This document shows, piece by piece, positions 40,901 to 52,900 of a DNA stretch of 64,000 bases. The stretch lies in assembly GCF_052324685.1 (NCBI RefSeq), contig NW_027506873.1:2735910-2799909 (forward strand). The letters run 5' to 3'. A program made the position numbers and the translations under genes. The DNA is from Brachyhypopomus gauderio (Eukaryota; Chordata; Actinopteri; Gymnotiformes; Hypopomidae). The notes under the pieces are model-generated. The model saw nothing but the letters and a program-made list of their open reading frames with translations, did not search any database and was not told the DNA's origin. How positions within the stretch are numbered: position 1 is the first letter of the stretch; every line of letters starts with the position of its first letter.

Positions 40901-43122
40901 TTTTGCAGAATAAGTAATAAACATTAATGCTTTGCATCTTAAAATTCAGAGTCTGTCTAATAGGGCAGAACTTTCTTGAGTACAGACCCGGTCATAGATA
41001 TTGATCTGGATAATACGACGGTAGCAAAAAAGTTCGTTCATGTTCTTGAGTGATTACATCATTTCTTGGTGTTGAAGGTATAATGCAACAGCCAATGATG
41101 CCACCATACAAGATGTCTCAGAATTCCATGCACGGAAGTCCAGCATCCACAAACTACCAGCAAACCACTGTTACCCCCAGCCCTCCCAGGTAGTACGCTA
41201 GGTCTTCATCTCCAGCAGTTTTCATGCATACGATCGAGCATGAATGTTGCTGACAACTTGTACCTCCATTGCCAACAGCCGCTTTGTCCAGCCTCAGACG
41301 GGCTCGGGCACCCGCTTCATGCCCCAGCAGAACAGCCCCGTGCCCAGCCCCTACGCTCCGCCGAGCCCCGCAGGCTACATGCAGTACTCCCACCCACCCA
41401 GCTACCCTCAGCACCAACAAATCCAGCAAGGTCAGTCCACACCCTACAATCATACAAACCTACAGTTGGCTCATATGGTTGGAAAGACTCGTGGACCTGC
41501 AGGGACTGGCAAATGTGCTTCCATAGAAAGTCTCGGAATGGAGTTGTATCTGATCTTAAAGCTAGAGTTTTTGAGGTTTTAAAGCTTCCATAGAATGGAT
41601 GCTTTTCTTCAGGTCGTTCATTCTGAACACACTCCACACTAAATTACGTGGTGTCTGCTTCTCATGCAAGAAAACATCTTGTTTGGAACCTAAACCATGT
41701 TCACTGCTTGCACTTGATGTTTATTTTTCTTGCATATTGAGGTGTAATTTTGGGCATTCATGCCCTTCAAAAGCACACTGCACTGGAGGGCTTACTTGCG
41801 TTCTGTTTTATCACTCCGATAATGCGATAACGCTCCTAAAGTAGCATCCTTATCTTGTTGTACATGCATTCTTGAGCCCTGTTCTCAACCGTGATTGGTT
41901 CTTGTTCCACATGGAAAAGCAAGTTCCTTTTTCGCCCGGTATAACCGATCAGATCAGAGTCACTAAAACTGATGAACGTTAAACGTTGGGTGTTGGGGAG
42001 GGTCAGAAGTGCTGTTACACATTGGGAATCCATTAAATGGTGGTGGGATGTGTGCTGCAGTGTCTGTGGCTAGTCCCATGGTGCCTGGCAGCATGAGGAA
42101 CCTCCACGACAGTAAGGTGTCGGGCCAGATGTCGAGTAATTCGGCCAACCACAACGCGCGGCATTGTTCCAACGAAGAATACATGAACATCGTCCACAGG
42201 CTGGGGAGTGAGGTGAGCAGGTGTTTTGCGGGCATCATAACTTGTTTTCAGTATCTGAAATGCAAAGGCAGGATTGCTGAAGGTAGATCTGATTGGAGTA
42301 TAACCCACTATAACCTAAATTTTTCAGGAAAGTGACCCTTCCATGAGAAACGCCTCCTTCCCTCTCCGGTCACCCCAATCGGTATGCTCTCCAGCAGGGA
42401 TTGAAGGGACACCGAAAGGTAAGATGTTAACCATTCAGCAATAGCCTCACTGGCCTTTGTCATGGTAGTACCCTAAACCGAGCTGTAACCGATGTTCATG
42501 TTAGCTGTTCAATGTGCTGCGTGGGCGCCATTCCTCCACCGCCGGTGCTCCTGGGTTCAGCAGTCAACAGGTTTGCATCGCTTTTATTTTTCAGTAGGGT
42601 CGCGGCCCCCTCTCATTCTCCAGTCTCCGCCTCCGTATACCTCACCCCGGGAGGCTGCTCCTGACATTCTCATGGACTCGCCAGACCGGAAAAAGAAGCA
42701 GAAGAAACTAATAAAAGAGGAAGGGGACAAGGGAGCCATGTACGACATCGTCAGCTCCCCTTCCAAAGACTCCACCAAGCTCACGCTGAAGCTGTCGCGC
42801 GTCAAGTCGTCCGAAACGGACCAGTCCACCGAGCTCGGTGTTCCCGGCACGGAGCACGGGTCAGACGCTGAGAATGAACTGCCCTACCCCCGCAACCCGC
42901 AGGAGCGTCTGGGCCCCGGCCAGTGCCTCCTTGGGGAGCAGTCCGGCTACCAGCAGGTCCCGGTCCTGCAGAATGCGGCAGCCGTCACGAGTAAGCCACC
43001 CGGTGGGATCAGCGGAACACCGTACGACGAGGCCGAGATGGACGCTCTGGCTGAGATCGAGAGGATAGAGCGGGAGTCAGCCATTGAGCGCGAACGCTGC
43101 TCCAAAGAAGTTCAGGATAAAG
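37724..43122 (+). CDS. NIPBL: NIPBL exons 2-9, MAU2-binding N-terminus and disordered region
   Basis: Exon 2 is 37724-37873 (ATG at 37810; its acceptor CAGCAG at 37721-37726 could be used 3 nt later, within the UTR). Then 39618-39783, 40000-40130, 41078-41189, 41279-41430, 42061-42212, 42328-42418, 42595-43122. Residues 1 to about 80 hold ASLTD followed by LNQLPLPSPLPATTTKSLLY, near identical to human, and contain the region known to bind MAU2. After that the text is rich in Pro, Ser and Gln (RFMPQQNSPVPSPYAP) with conserved islands such as AMYDIVSSPSKDSTKLTLKL and the helix DALAEIERIERESAIERER at the end of exon 9. Introns contain a (CA)n at 37899-37932, a TA/ATGT repeat at 40236-40276 and no other gene. 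Confidence 0.93.
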
Positions 43123-46100
43123 GTACGTCTAGGGCCCCCATACTCAAATAGTGGCCCGCGGGCCGGATCTATTTCTGGCCCGCGAGCTGTTTTGAAAAGT
43201 GGGTTTTTTTTAGGAATCTTTTTTTTCAATCGTGCTATCTGCTCTTATTTTGAAATCGCACACCGCGATCTCAAGACGATGCCGGGGATTGCCTTTACGG
43301 CAACAACAAACAGGTAGCAGACGCCCAAATGCCTTCGCTAGACCCCCCCACCCCCCCGTAACCGGCCCCGTCAGTGATTGAAAAAATAAAATGTGGCCCG
43401 TCATCATTTCTATTTGAAGTACCCCTGGTCTAGGATTTCGGTGGATTTTATTTCTTTTTTGCTGAACTGCTCATATGCTTTTTAATTTTCCAGGGGAAAT
43501 TGATACTAGGTAAGGTTTGGAAGCTGCAAAGCCTAATTCAAATATAAATGTATACATTTATGTGCTGTGCACATTCAAATTTACAGCTTTTGGCAGAGCA
43601 ACTTGTTGCTAGAATGGATTGTCATAATTTTTTAAAGCACTGTGTTTTTTAAATTATTAGCAACAAGAAGCGAACAGTCAGTGTAACAAACTGGTAATAT
43701 CTGGTAACAAATTGGTAATTTCCATTTTCAAAATTTGATACTTTTGATTGGGAACAATAGGGTTCCGACAATAAAGTTGCACCAACATAGAAACCACTCG
43801 TCTTCAGATTTCATGTTCACTCTTACACGGTGATGCTTATTATGTCCATTTTGTCTTGTTTAGACAAACCCCTGAAGAAGAGAAAGCAAGACTCGTACCC
43901 TCAAGAGCCTGGTGCAGCTGGGACGGCGGGGGCCACGGGAGGTCTCGGCGTTGGTGGTGGGGGTAGTGCTGGGAACAAACTGGCCCCTCAGGAGGCCAGT
44001 GCTGCCAGCAATGGGGCCAACCGACCGGCACTCATGGTCAGTATAGACCTGCAGCAGGCGGGCAGGGCCGAGGGCCAACTCGACTCCTGTCCCACGCCTG
44101 CACTGGAGGCCCAACGTTGGGCGGAAGATAGTTCCGAACTGGCCGGGGTCTTGCGGCTCAAGTCGAAAACAGACGGAGAGGTGCAAAGGACTGTGGACGG
44201 TCGACCCGAGGTCATCAAGCAGCGGGCTGACACACCACAGAAGATGGCGACGGATGTCCGGCCCGAAATGCCAAAACACAAACATGAAGCCCGGCGGGAA
44301 TCATCAGGGAAGTCGCAGGGCTCGGACAAGCGGTCAGACCCGTCAAAGCACAGGCACGACGGTAAACCAGACAAGGTGCGGCCCGAGGGACGGGGTCCTG
44401 AACCAGCACGAAAGCCCGATGGGCGCTCGGAGCTGTCGAGGGAAGGGCTCCGAGAGGAGAAACACAAAGACCGTGAGAGGGACAGGGAACGAGACGCCAA
44501 CGGCTCCAAAATCCGTAGGCCGGACACGCCGAAATCCTCGGCCAGGCCAGAGCACGACAAAGAGCGAGAGCGTCACGGCCGAGAGAAAGAGCGAGAGAAG
44601 GAGCGGAAACACCGGCCTGAATCCAGAGAGCACCGTGACAAGCGCTCTCCTGAGCAGCGTTCCCGGCCCGAAAGCCCACGTGTAAAACAGGAAAGCCGAG
44701 GTGGGCCGGACTCGAGCCGTCCACGCCCGGACCGGCCCGACCTCAAACCCCCCAGCGGCAAAGATGAAAGGCGGAGCTCAGACGGCAGCAGGAATCGTCC
44801 TGACGGACCCAAACCACCCACCTCTGACAACAGACCTGGGGAGTTTCCTGACTACCTGCTGGGTGGCAAATCTGGCTCGCTGAAGAACTTTGTCATTCCC
44901 AAGCTGAAGCGTGACAAGGATGGGAACGTGGCGGCCCCGGCCATGGACGCTCGCAGGCCCGGTGACAATTGGGTCCAGCCGCGGGTGAAGCTGGAGAGAC
45001 TGGGCCTGGTGGAGGACATCAGTAAACGTGCCAAGCCTGTGGTGGTGTTGCAGAAGCTTACTTACGACGAGGTGCAGAAGATCATCAAGGACAGGGGCGC
45101 CCGCACATCCAAGTCCAGCAAAAACAGACCGTCGTACGGGAAATCTTCTAAAGGTAAGATCACCTGACATGTTCCCTTGATGCGGTTTCAAAATGTAAAT
45201 AATAGACCTTTGAAAATGGCATGAATAAAAATGTGATGCTGATGACTGAACTTTTTGTAAACATTATAGACTTCAAAATTGTAATGTCCTTTATTCAAGG
45301 GGGCATTGATGAGTCGGCGTTGAAGGAGCTTCCTCCTCATCTGCTTGCAGAAATCGAGTCCACCATGCCTTTGTGTGAGAGGGTCAAGATGAACAAACGA
45401 AAACGCAGCACGGCCAATGAGAAGCCCAAGTACGCAGAGGTCAGCTCGGACGACGACAGCGACTCTGTGGAATGTGAGTGAAACCCTCCACGTCTTTCAT
45501 CGCAGTAACTTTGGCCACGTACGTCACATCTTAACACCACAGTCCCCAAAACTTAATTGAGCTCCATATCATCGATGTTAAATATTTCAGAGCTTTTGAT
45601 GTGAGATGGTGAGAGGAAAAAAGGGTATTGTCTGAGCGGAACGACGCGTCCCAGAGAGTCTCGGCCTTGATTAGAAGTCTTGAAATGTCTCCTTTCCCGC
45701 CCACCAGCGGCCCCGAAGCGGTCGAAGAAGGAGCGGGACCGGGCGTGGGAGTACGAGGAGAAGGAGCGCAGGGGTTCTGGAGAGCGCAGGCGGAGCGGTG
45801 GACACCACGAGGGCCGCAGGGGCTCCGGCAGCCGGTACCGAGAGCAGAGCCCGGACGACTCCGGGGAAGATTCTCCCCCGCCCAGCATGAGCGAAGGTGA
45901 GCGGGGCGCACGGCGTGACCAGACCCAAGCGCTTTTACAAAGGTTTCTCGATGGCCGAATTATGGGTGGTAATTTAACATGTCGTGGGTCTTCTCTCTTC
46001 AGTTGCCCGAAAGATGAAGATGAAAGAGAAGCAGAAGAAGCGGAAGGTTTACGAGCCGAAGCTGACCCCAGAAGGTGAGTTGGAGAAAGGTCCTGCTGCA

Positions 46101-46841
46101 GTGTTCGTGGCAATTCCTGCTTTGCTACTGTCTCTAAACTTCTGCCCTACCCCGGCAGAAATGATGGACTCGTCCACGTTTAAGAGGTTCTCAGCAAGTG
46201 TGGACAACATCTTGGAAAACTTGGAGGACGTGGACTTCACATCATTAGGTGAGTGGCTTTTAGTAGCTGTTTAATTCCGTATTGTGCGAATGCTGACGTG
46301 TTTGGTGTTGTGTTGTGAGATCGAGGCTGCACGAGACACGGAGATGTCCGTAAAACCCCGAAATAAACTCTCGCCTTCCTTCCTTAGCTGCGGACGATGA
46401 CGAGATCCCTCAGGAGCTTCTCTTAGGGAAGCACCAGCTGACTGAGCTTGGCAGCGAATCAGCCAAAATCAAAGCCATGGGCATCACGTACAGGGTATGT
46501 TACTAATGTTGCTCACCGTAAGACCAGCACTTCGTGGGGTTCGGTCGGAGGTTTGGGGGCACCACCGAAACAGCTGGTCTGTGAAAGCAGGGCCACGTCA
46601 CGGTATTAAGTGTGAATTCTTTTCTCTACAGATGCCATCCGACAAGCTGGTGAAAGTGCTGAACATTTTGGAGAAAAATATTCAGGATGGATCCAAACTG
46701 TCAACGCTCATAAACCATGTGAGTAACAGATGTGTGGCAGAAGCCGGTCTCTTATCCTGAGCACAGACTGCAGAAGTCAGAGACCTCTGCAATGATGAGA
46801 CTGAGTTCTCTCTCTCTCTCACTCTCTCTCACTCTCACTCT

Positions 46842-46889
<48 letters not shown>

Positions 46890-47658
46890 ACCCAGGACAA
46901 TGATGCAGAGGACGAAGAGCGCTTGTGGCGTGACCTCATCATGGAGCGTGTGACCAAATCGGCCGACTCCTGTCTGACAGCCCTGCACGTAATGACCTCG
47001 CCGCGTATGCCCAAGGCGGTCTACATCGAAGATGTGATCGAGAGGGTGCTGCAGTACACAAAGTTCCACCTGCTGAACACGCTCTACCCCCAGTACGACC
47101 CTGTCTACAGGGTGGACCCTCACGGAGGTCTGTGATCTTCCCCAAAACGGATCCTTCTCTCTCTCCCCCTCGACCGCATTGCTTATCTCTCAGAATGGTG
47201 TTTTCGGTGGTTTCTGTCTGTGCTTGTATGGTCTAAGCTCTTCTGAGCACCTGTTGGCGTCGTTTCTCTTCCTCTGCCCTGGCCTGATTTGCCCCCCTCT
47301 GTCTCCAGGAGGCGTAATGCTAAGCTCCAAAGCCAAGAGAGCCAAGTGCTCCACGCACAAGCAGAGGGTGATCGTCATGCTCTACAACAAAGTCTGCGAC
47401 ATCGTCAGCAACATCTCTGAGCTGCTGGAGATCCAGCTCCTTACCGACACTACGATCCTGCAGGTGGGACCTGCCTTTCTGCCGGGCCTCGGCACTGCCG
47501 CTTGAGAGTGAGTGAGAGTTGTTTCTCGCTAATGGGGCCACGCCGTGCTAATCAGCGCCTCTGCCTCTGCAGGTTTCTTCCATGGGAATCACACCGTTCT
47601 TCGTGGAGAATGTCAGTGAGCTGCAGCTCTGTGCCATAAAGCTGGTTACTGCAGTAGG

Positions 47659-47695
<37 letters not shown>

Positions 47696-49945
47696 ACCTA
47701 CCTTGAGCCCATGTCCTTGTTTGTTTGTGTTTAAGTTTACCACATTCTTCTTCAGGTCTTCTCCAGGTACGAGAAGCACAGGCAGCTCATTCTGGAGGAG
47801 ATCTTCACCTCCCTCGCCAGACTGCCCACCAGCAAGAGGAGCTTGAGGAACTTCAGGTAGCTCAGCCAACCTCCTGTCATTGACCTGCCTTGGGTAGCCG
47901 TACGTCTGCTTACAGCCGTGTCCCTCCATAACCCTCCGGGCTCGTCCTGTCCACCAGGTTGAACAGCAGCGATGTAGACGGAGAGCCCATGTACATCCAG
48001 ATGGTCACGGCTCTGGTGCTACAGCTCATCCAGTGTGTGGTGCACCTCCCCACCGACAAGGACAACACGGACGACGAGTACGACAAGAAAGTAAGGGCGT
48101 GCACTTGGAGTCGCGCGCACGTCTCGCGTCTCATTACGTAAACGAGAGGAGCGGCCGTGATGATTGCGGGTATGTTGTTTCCAGGTGGACCACGACGTCC
48201 TCATCACAAACTCTTACGAAACTGCGATGAGGACGGCACAGAACTTCCTCTCCGTTTTCCTCAAAAAGTACGACCTCGATTTCCGAGGATGTCCCGCGGT
48301 TTGGCCTTTTTCGTCCTTTTTTGCATGCTCCACCCTGCATCCTGTATTTATTTGTTTGTTTTTCCCAGGTGCGGCAGTAAACAGGGCGAGGAGGACTACC
48401 GGCCGCTGTTCGAGAACTTCGTGCAGGACCTCCTCTCCACGGTCAACAAGCCGGAGTGGCCCGCCGCTGAGCTTCTCCTCAGCCTCCTGGGACGTTTGTT
48501 GGTAAGTGCGCGCACTCCTGCGTGAGCCCTCTCGGCCGCCGCGTGTTCCTGGACTCAGAGAGAACCCTGCTCTCCCTCCTGGGCCCCAGGTGCACCAGTT
48601 CAGCAACAAACAGACCGAGATGGCGCTGAGAGTGGCCTCCTTGGACTACCTCGGCACGGTGGCCGCCCGCCTGAGGAAGGACGCCGTCACCAGCAAGATG
48701 GACCAGAGCTCCATCAACCGCATCCTCCGTGAGGTAAACGCTCCACCACCCACCCCCCGTTCCCCGCTCCTCCCCCGCGAGGACGCGCACCTCCGGCCAC
48801 GACGTCCGTTCATGGTCTTGCGTCTGCTCCTCAGGCGACCGGCAACGATGAAACCCAGCAGCTGCAGAAGGCCCTGTTGGACTACCTTGATGAAAATGTG
48901 GAGACCGACCCCTCTCTCCTGGTGAGGGCCGCGTTTGAGCAGCGCTGCAGACATGCCCCTGTTCTCCGCTCGGATCCCGCTAGTTAAATGTGTTCCTTTT
49001 GCATAATTTTCTAAGAGTAAGTAACTCTTGTGCACCCGGCAGTTCGCGAGGAAGTTCTACATCGCCCAGTGGTTCAGGGACTCGACCACGGAGACGGAGA
49101 AGGCCATGAAGTCGCAGAACCAGAAGGACGAGGACTCGTCCGAGGGCCCGCACCACGCCAAGGATGTAGAGGCCACGGGCGAGATCATGCAACGGGCGGA
49201 GGCACGCAAACGTTTCCTGCGCTCCGTCGTCAAGGCGACGCCCTCGCAGTTCAGCACGCTGAAGTAAGCCCCGTGGCGTGGGTTTCCCCTCACGTCCCAA
49301 ACCCCTCACCCCATACCGCCGGGCCGTGTTCCGGTAGTCTGCTGGTCTCTCCGCCGTCCGTCCGTGTCCTGATGAACCTGTGCTCTTCTACAGAATGAAC
49401 TCGGACACCGTGGACTATGAAGACGGCTGTTTGATTGTGCGATATTTGGCCTCTATGAGGCCCTTTGCACAGAGCTTTGATATTTATTTAACGCAGGTAA
49501 GCGCGTCTCCTGTATGTTCTGATCTATAAAGCCAGCCTTAACAAGACTGGCAGCGACAGGGCAGCCCGTAAAGGAAGCGTGCTCTGCACTAAAGTAGAAG
49601 AGGAGTCCCTGACAGCAATACTGTAATGCGATTATATGGCTACAAGTTGTGATCATGATCACTGAACACTGGCGATGAAATGTGGTCAAACCTGCGTGTT
49701 GTGACCAAGTCCATTTATGTTTGTTAGATCATTTAATTGGTGCCACTGAACTGTTAAAGATGGTCAGGATGGTCAATGCATAATAATTTTGGGGATTATA
49801 CAATATTCTAATCACAATATTAGTGATAATATTTAATGAACAATGTATTGTGGATCCCTAAGAGAGGCATTTGTGAAGCAAAATATTTATATAAAGGCTC
49901 CAAAAATAACTATTCAAAGCTGGCACACATTACGAAGTCTTGGAG

Positions 49946-49994
<49 letters not shown>

Positions 49995-52900
49995 GAGTCG
50001 CGTGATTCCTCAATGTTGCTGACGACCGCCCCCCCGCTGTGCACTGTCCTCAGATCCTGAGGGTGCTTGGCGAGAGCGCCATTGCCGTGAGAACGAAAGC
50101 GATGAAATGCCTGTCGGAGGTGGTGGCGGTGGACCCCAGCATCCTGGCCCGGGTGAGCGTGTTCGCACGGGGGCCCGGCCGCAAACCGGAGCGGGAGAGA
50201 TGGTGTCTCGATGGCGAAAGCCGCTCTTGGGTTTCCGCTCCGTCTTCATTTTGTGTAACGCGAGGCGCTGCCTGGGGACCCGCTTGTGGTATCGGTGCTG
50301 CATTTGTGAGTTGTGACGTACTCTGTGTGTGGTGTGTGTGTGTGCGTGCAGTCGGACATGCAGCGCGGGGTCCACGGCCGACTGATGGACAACTCCACCA
50401 GCGTACGCGAAGCTGCCGTGGAGCTCCTGGGCCGGTTTGTCCTGAGTCGGCCTCAGCTGACGGAGCAGTACTACGATATGCTGATTGAAAGGATACTGGT
50501 ACGTGACCACACCTGTTCACACATGTACCCTTACTGTCCTCCACCTGCACTCCACAACAGGGAGTCAGGGAATCCCGGCAAAATGCGCCCCTCCCTGATT
50601 GGCTGACGATGACCGGTGTGTTATGCGGCCACGTAATTTTGATTTGGTCCATTTGGTCCGTCTGAAGTGAGAATTATGAGTTAGTCTGAAAGTCCAGAGT
50701 TGCTCACTCATGGCTGGGCTTGTTGGTAAACGTGAGGTGCACGAGGACTGGGTGTAGCCTACTTCAAACGTGCATTCGCGTCAAAGAGCTGACGCAGGAG
50801 TCCGGACCGTGCGAGTTAGAGCTGTGCCGATGACACGGTCCCTTTTCAGATTAAAGTTCATACTGAGTTTGAAAGTTCAAATTAGGTGAAAATTATCCAT
50901 GGCACGTTGCTGCCACCTACAGGCTGTTGGGAAGTATAGCATGTGGAAACGTCTTAAATTCAGCCTCCGGACATGCTGAGTGTTCATGTGACTGGTGCGT
51001 TTATGCAGGACACGGGCATCAGCGTGAGGAAGAGGGTGATAAAGATCTTGCGGGACATCTGTCTGGAGCAGCCCACGTTCAACAAAATCACGGAGATGTG
51101 TGTGAAGATGATCCGAAGAGTTAATGATGAAGAAGGCATTAAGGTGAACATCACATCAATCGTCCTGTGCTTCAGTACACTGCAGTTTGCTTTGCTGATC
51201 CTTTCTATAATACCTGCATGTCAGAGACCTGGCCCATCTTTTTTGTTTTTTTTTTTGTCATATCGTTGATGCATTTCATTAGCGTTCCTGTCTGAAAGGT
51301 ACCCTGATGAACATCGGCGAGATGTTTAATCACTGTACCTGTTGCCAAACCTGCTGTGTCCTATAGAAACTGGTAAACGAAACATTCCAGAAGCTCTGGT
51401 TCACTCCCACCCCCAGCCACGATAAAGAAGCCATGACCAGGAAGATCCTGAATATCACCGATGTGGTGAGCTGTGATTGTAGAGCGCCCACGTTTTAACG
51501 CCACCGCGGTTGATGCCTGCCGGTGTTTTATTGACGTCGTCGCCGTTCATGCGTGACTGATTGTGATTTTTCTTGACAGGTGTCTGCGTGCAAGGATTCC
51601 GGTTATGACTGGTTCGAACAGCTGCTTCAGAATGTGAGTGCACTGTGATGTTGGAGTTGATGGAGGATGTAGAGATGCACGCTAGTAGCAGTTTGTGTTG
51701 CTGGTTAGGGGCGCGAGTGCGTGCAGGAGTCTAGGGGAGTGCGTGTGCATGGTGTGTGTGCGTCTAGGGGTGTAGGTGGGTGTGTGCCACAGTGTCTCAC
51801 TGTGGTCTGTTACTGTTCATGCAGCTGTTGAAGACTGAGGAAGACTCCTCCTACAAGCCAGCGAGGAAGGCCTGTGCTCAGCTAGTTGACAATCTAGTGG
51901 AGCACATTCTCAAATACGAAGAGTCCCTCGCTGGTACAGTACACACACATTTATCATCAGTGCCACAGCAAGCGTCGCTAATTGTTTTACAAGAAAAGTC
52001 ACTTTCCAATGGGTTCTAAACTGTGTGTTTGGATGTCGTCTTCTGCAGACTGTGAGAATAAGGGGGTGAACTCCAATCGCTTGGTGTCTTGTATCACCAC
52101 TCTGTACCTGTTCAGCAAGATCCGGGCGCAGCTGATGGTGAAACATGCCATGACCATGCAGCCCTACCTGACTACCAAGTGCAACGTGAGCGCTAAACTC
52201 CTCTGAACTTTATCATTGATGCTGTGTGTCCATCTAGTGGCCGATTAGTGAAACTGCACCTGAAACTACACCTTTTCTCATGTGGAAACTCATCTCCTGG
52301 TTTCTTCTGTAATAACAGAACCAGAACGATTTCATGGTAATCTGTAATGTGGCTAAAATCCTGGAGCTGGTTGTCCCTCTAATGGACCACCCCAGCGAGA
52401 CCTTCCTCACCACCATCGAGGAAGACCTGATGAAGCTCATCATCAAATACGGCATGACGGTCAGTAGGGTAGCTACTGCGGAGACTCGCACCTGTTGCCG
52501 AGAACACGCACGACCCTGAACGTGCCACCTTCTACTTTCTCCAGGTGGTGCAGCACTGTGTGAGCTGTCTCGGCGCAGTTGTGAACAAGGTCACGCACAA
52601 CTACAAGTTCGTCTGGTCCTGCTTCAACAGATACTACGGTAAGTTACAGTTAGGATGCCCCTTCGTCAGCCTGCCCGTCTCCCCGTAGCGGCGCGTGACC
52701 TTCTGAACCGCTGCCCCACAGGCGCTCTGAACAAGCTGAAGACCCAGCATCAGGAGGACCCCAACAGCACGGTACTGGTGTCCAACAAGCCGGCGCTGCT
52801 CCGCTCCCTGTTCACCGTGGGAGCCCTGTGCAGACACTTCGACTTCGACCGCGAAGAGTTCAAAGGCAATAACAAGGTGCGTGACTGGACACTTCTCTGG

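Noticed and set aside
43840..45191. Several long frames opposite or out of phase with NIPBL exon 10
   Set aside because: The GC-rich exon leaves other frames open; only the plus frame matches NIPBL and joins the neighbouring exons in phase.
50010..50652. Minus-strand frames of 166 and 200 codons over NIPBL exons 28-29
   Set aside because: They are antisense shadows of conserved NIPBL exons and introns with no motif of their own.
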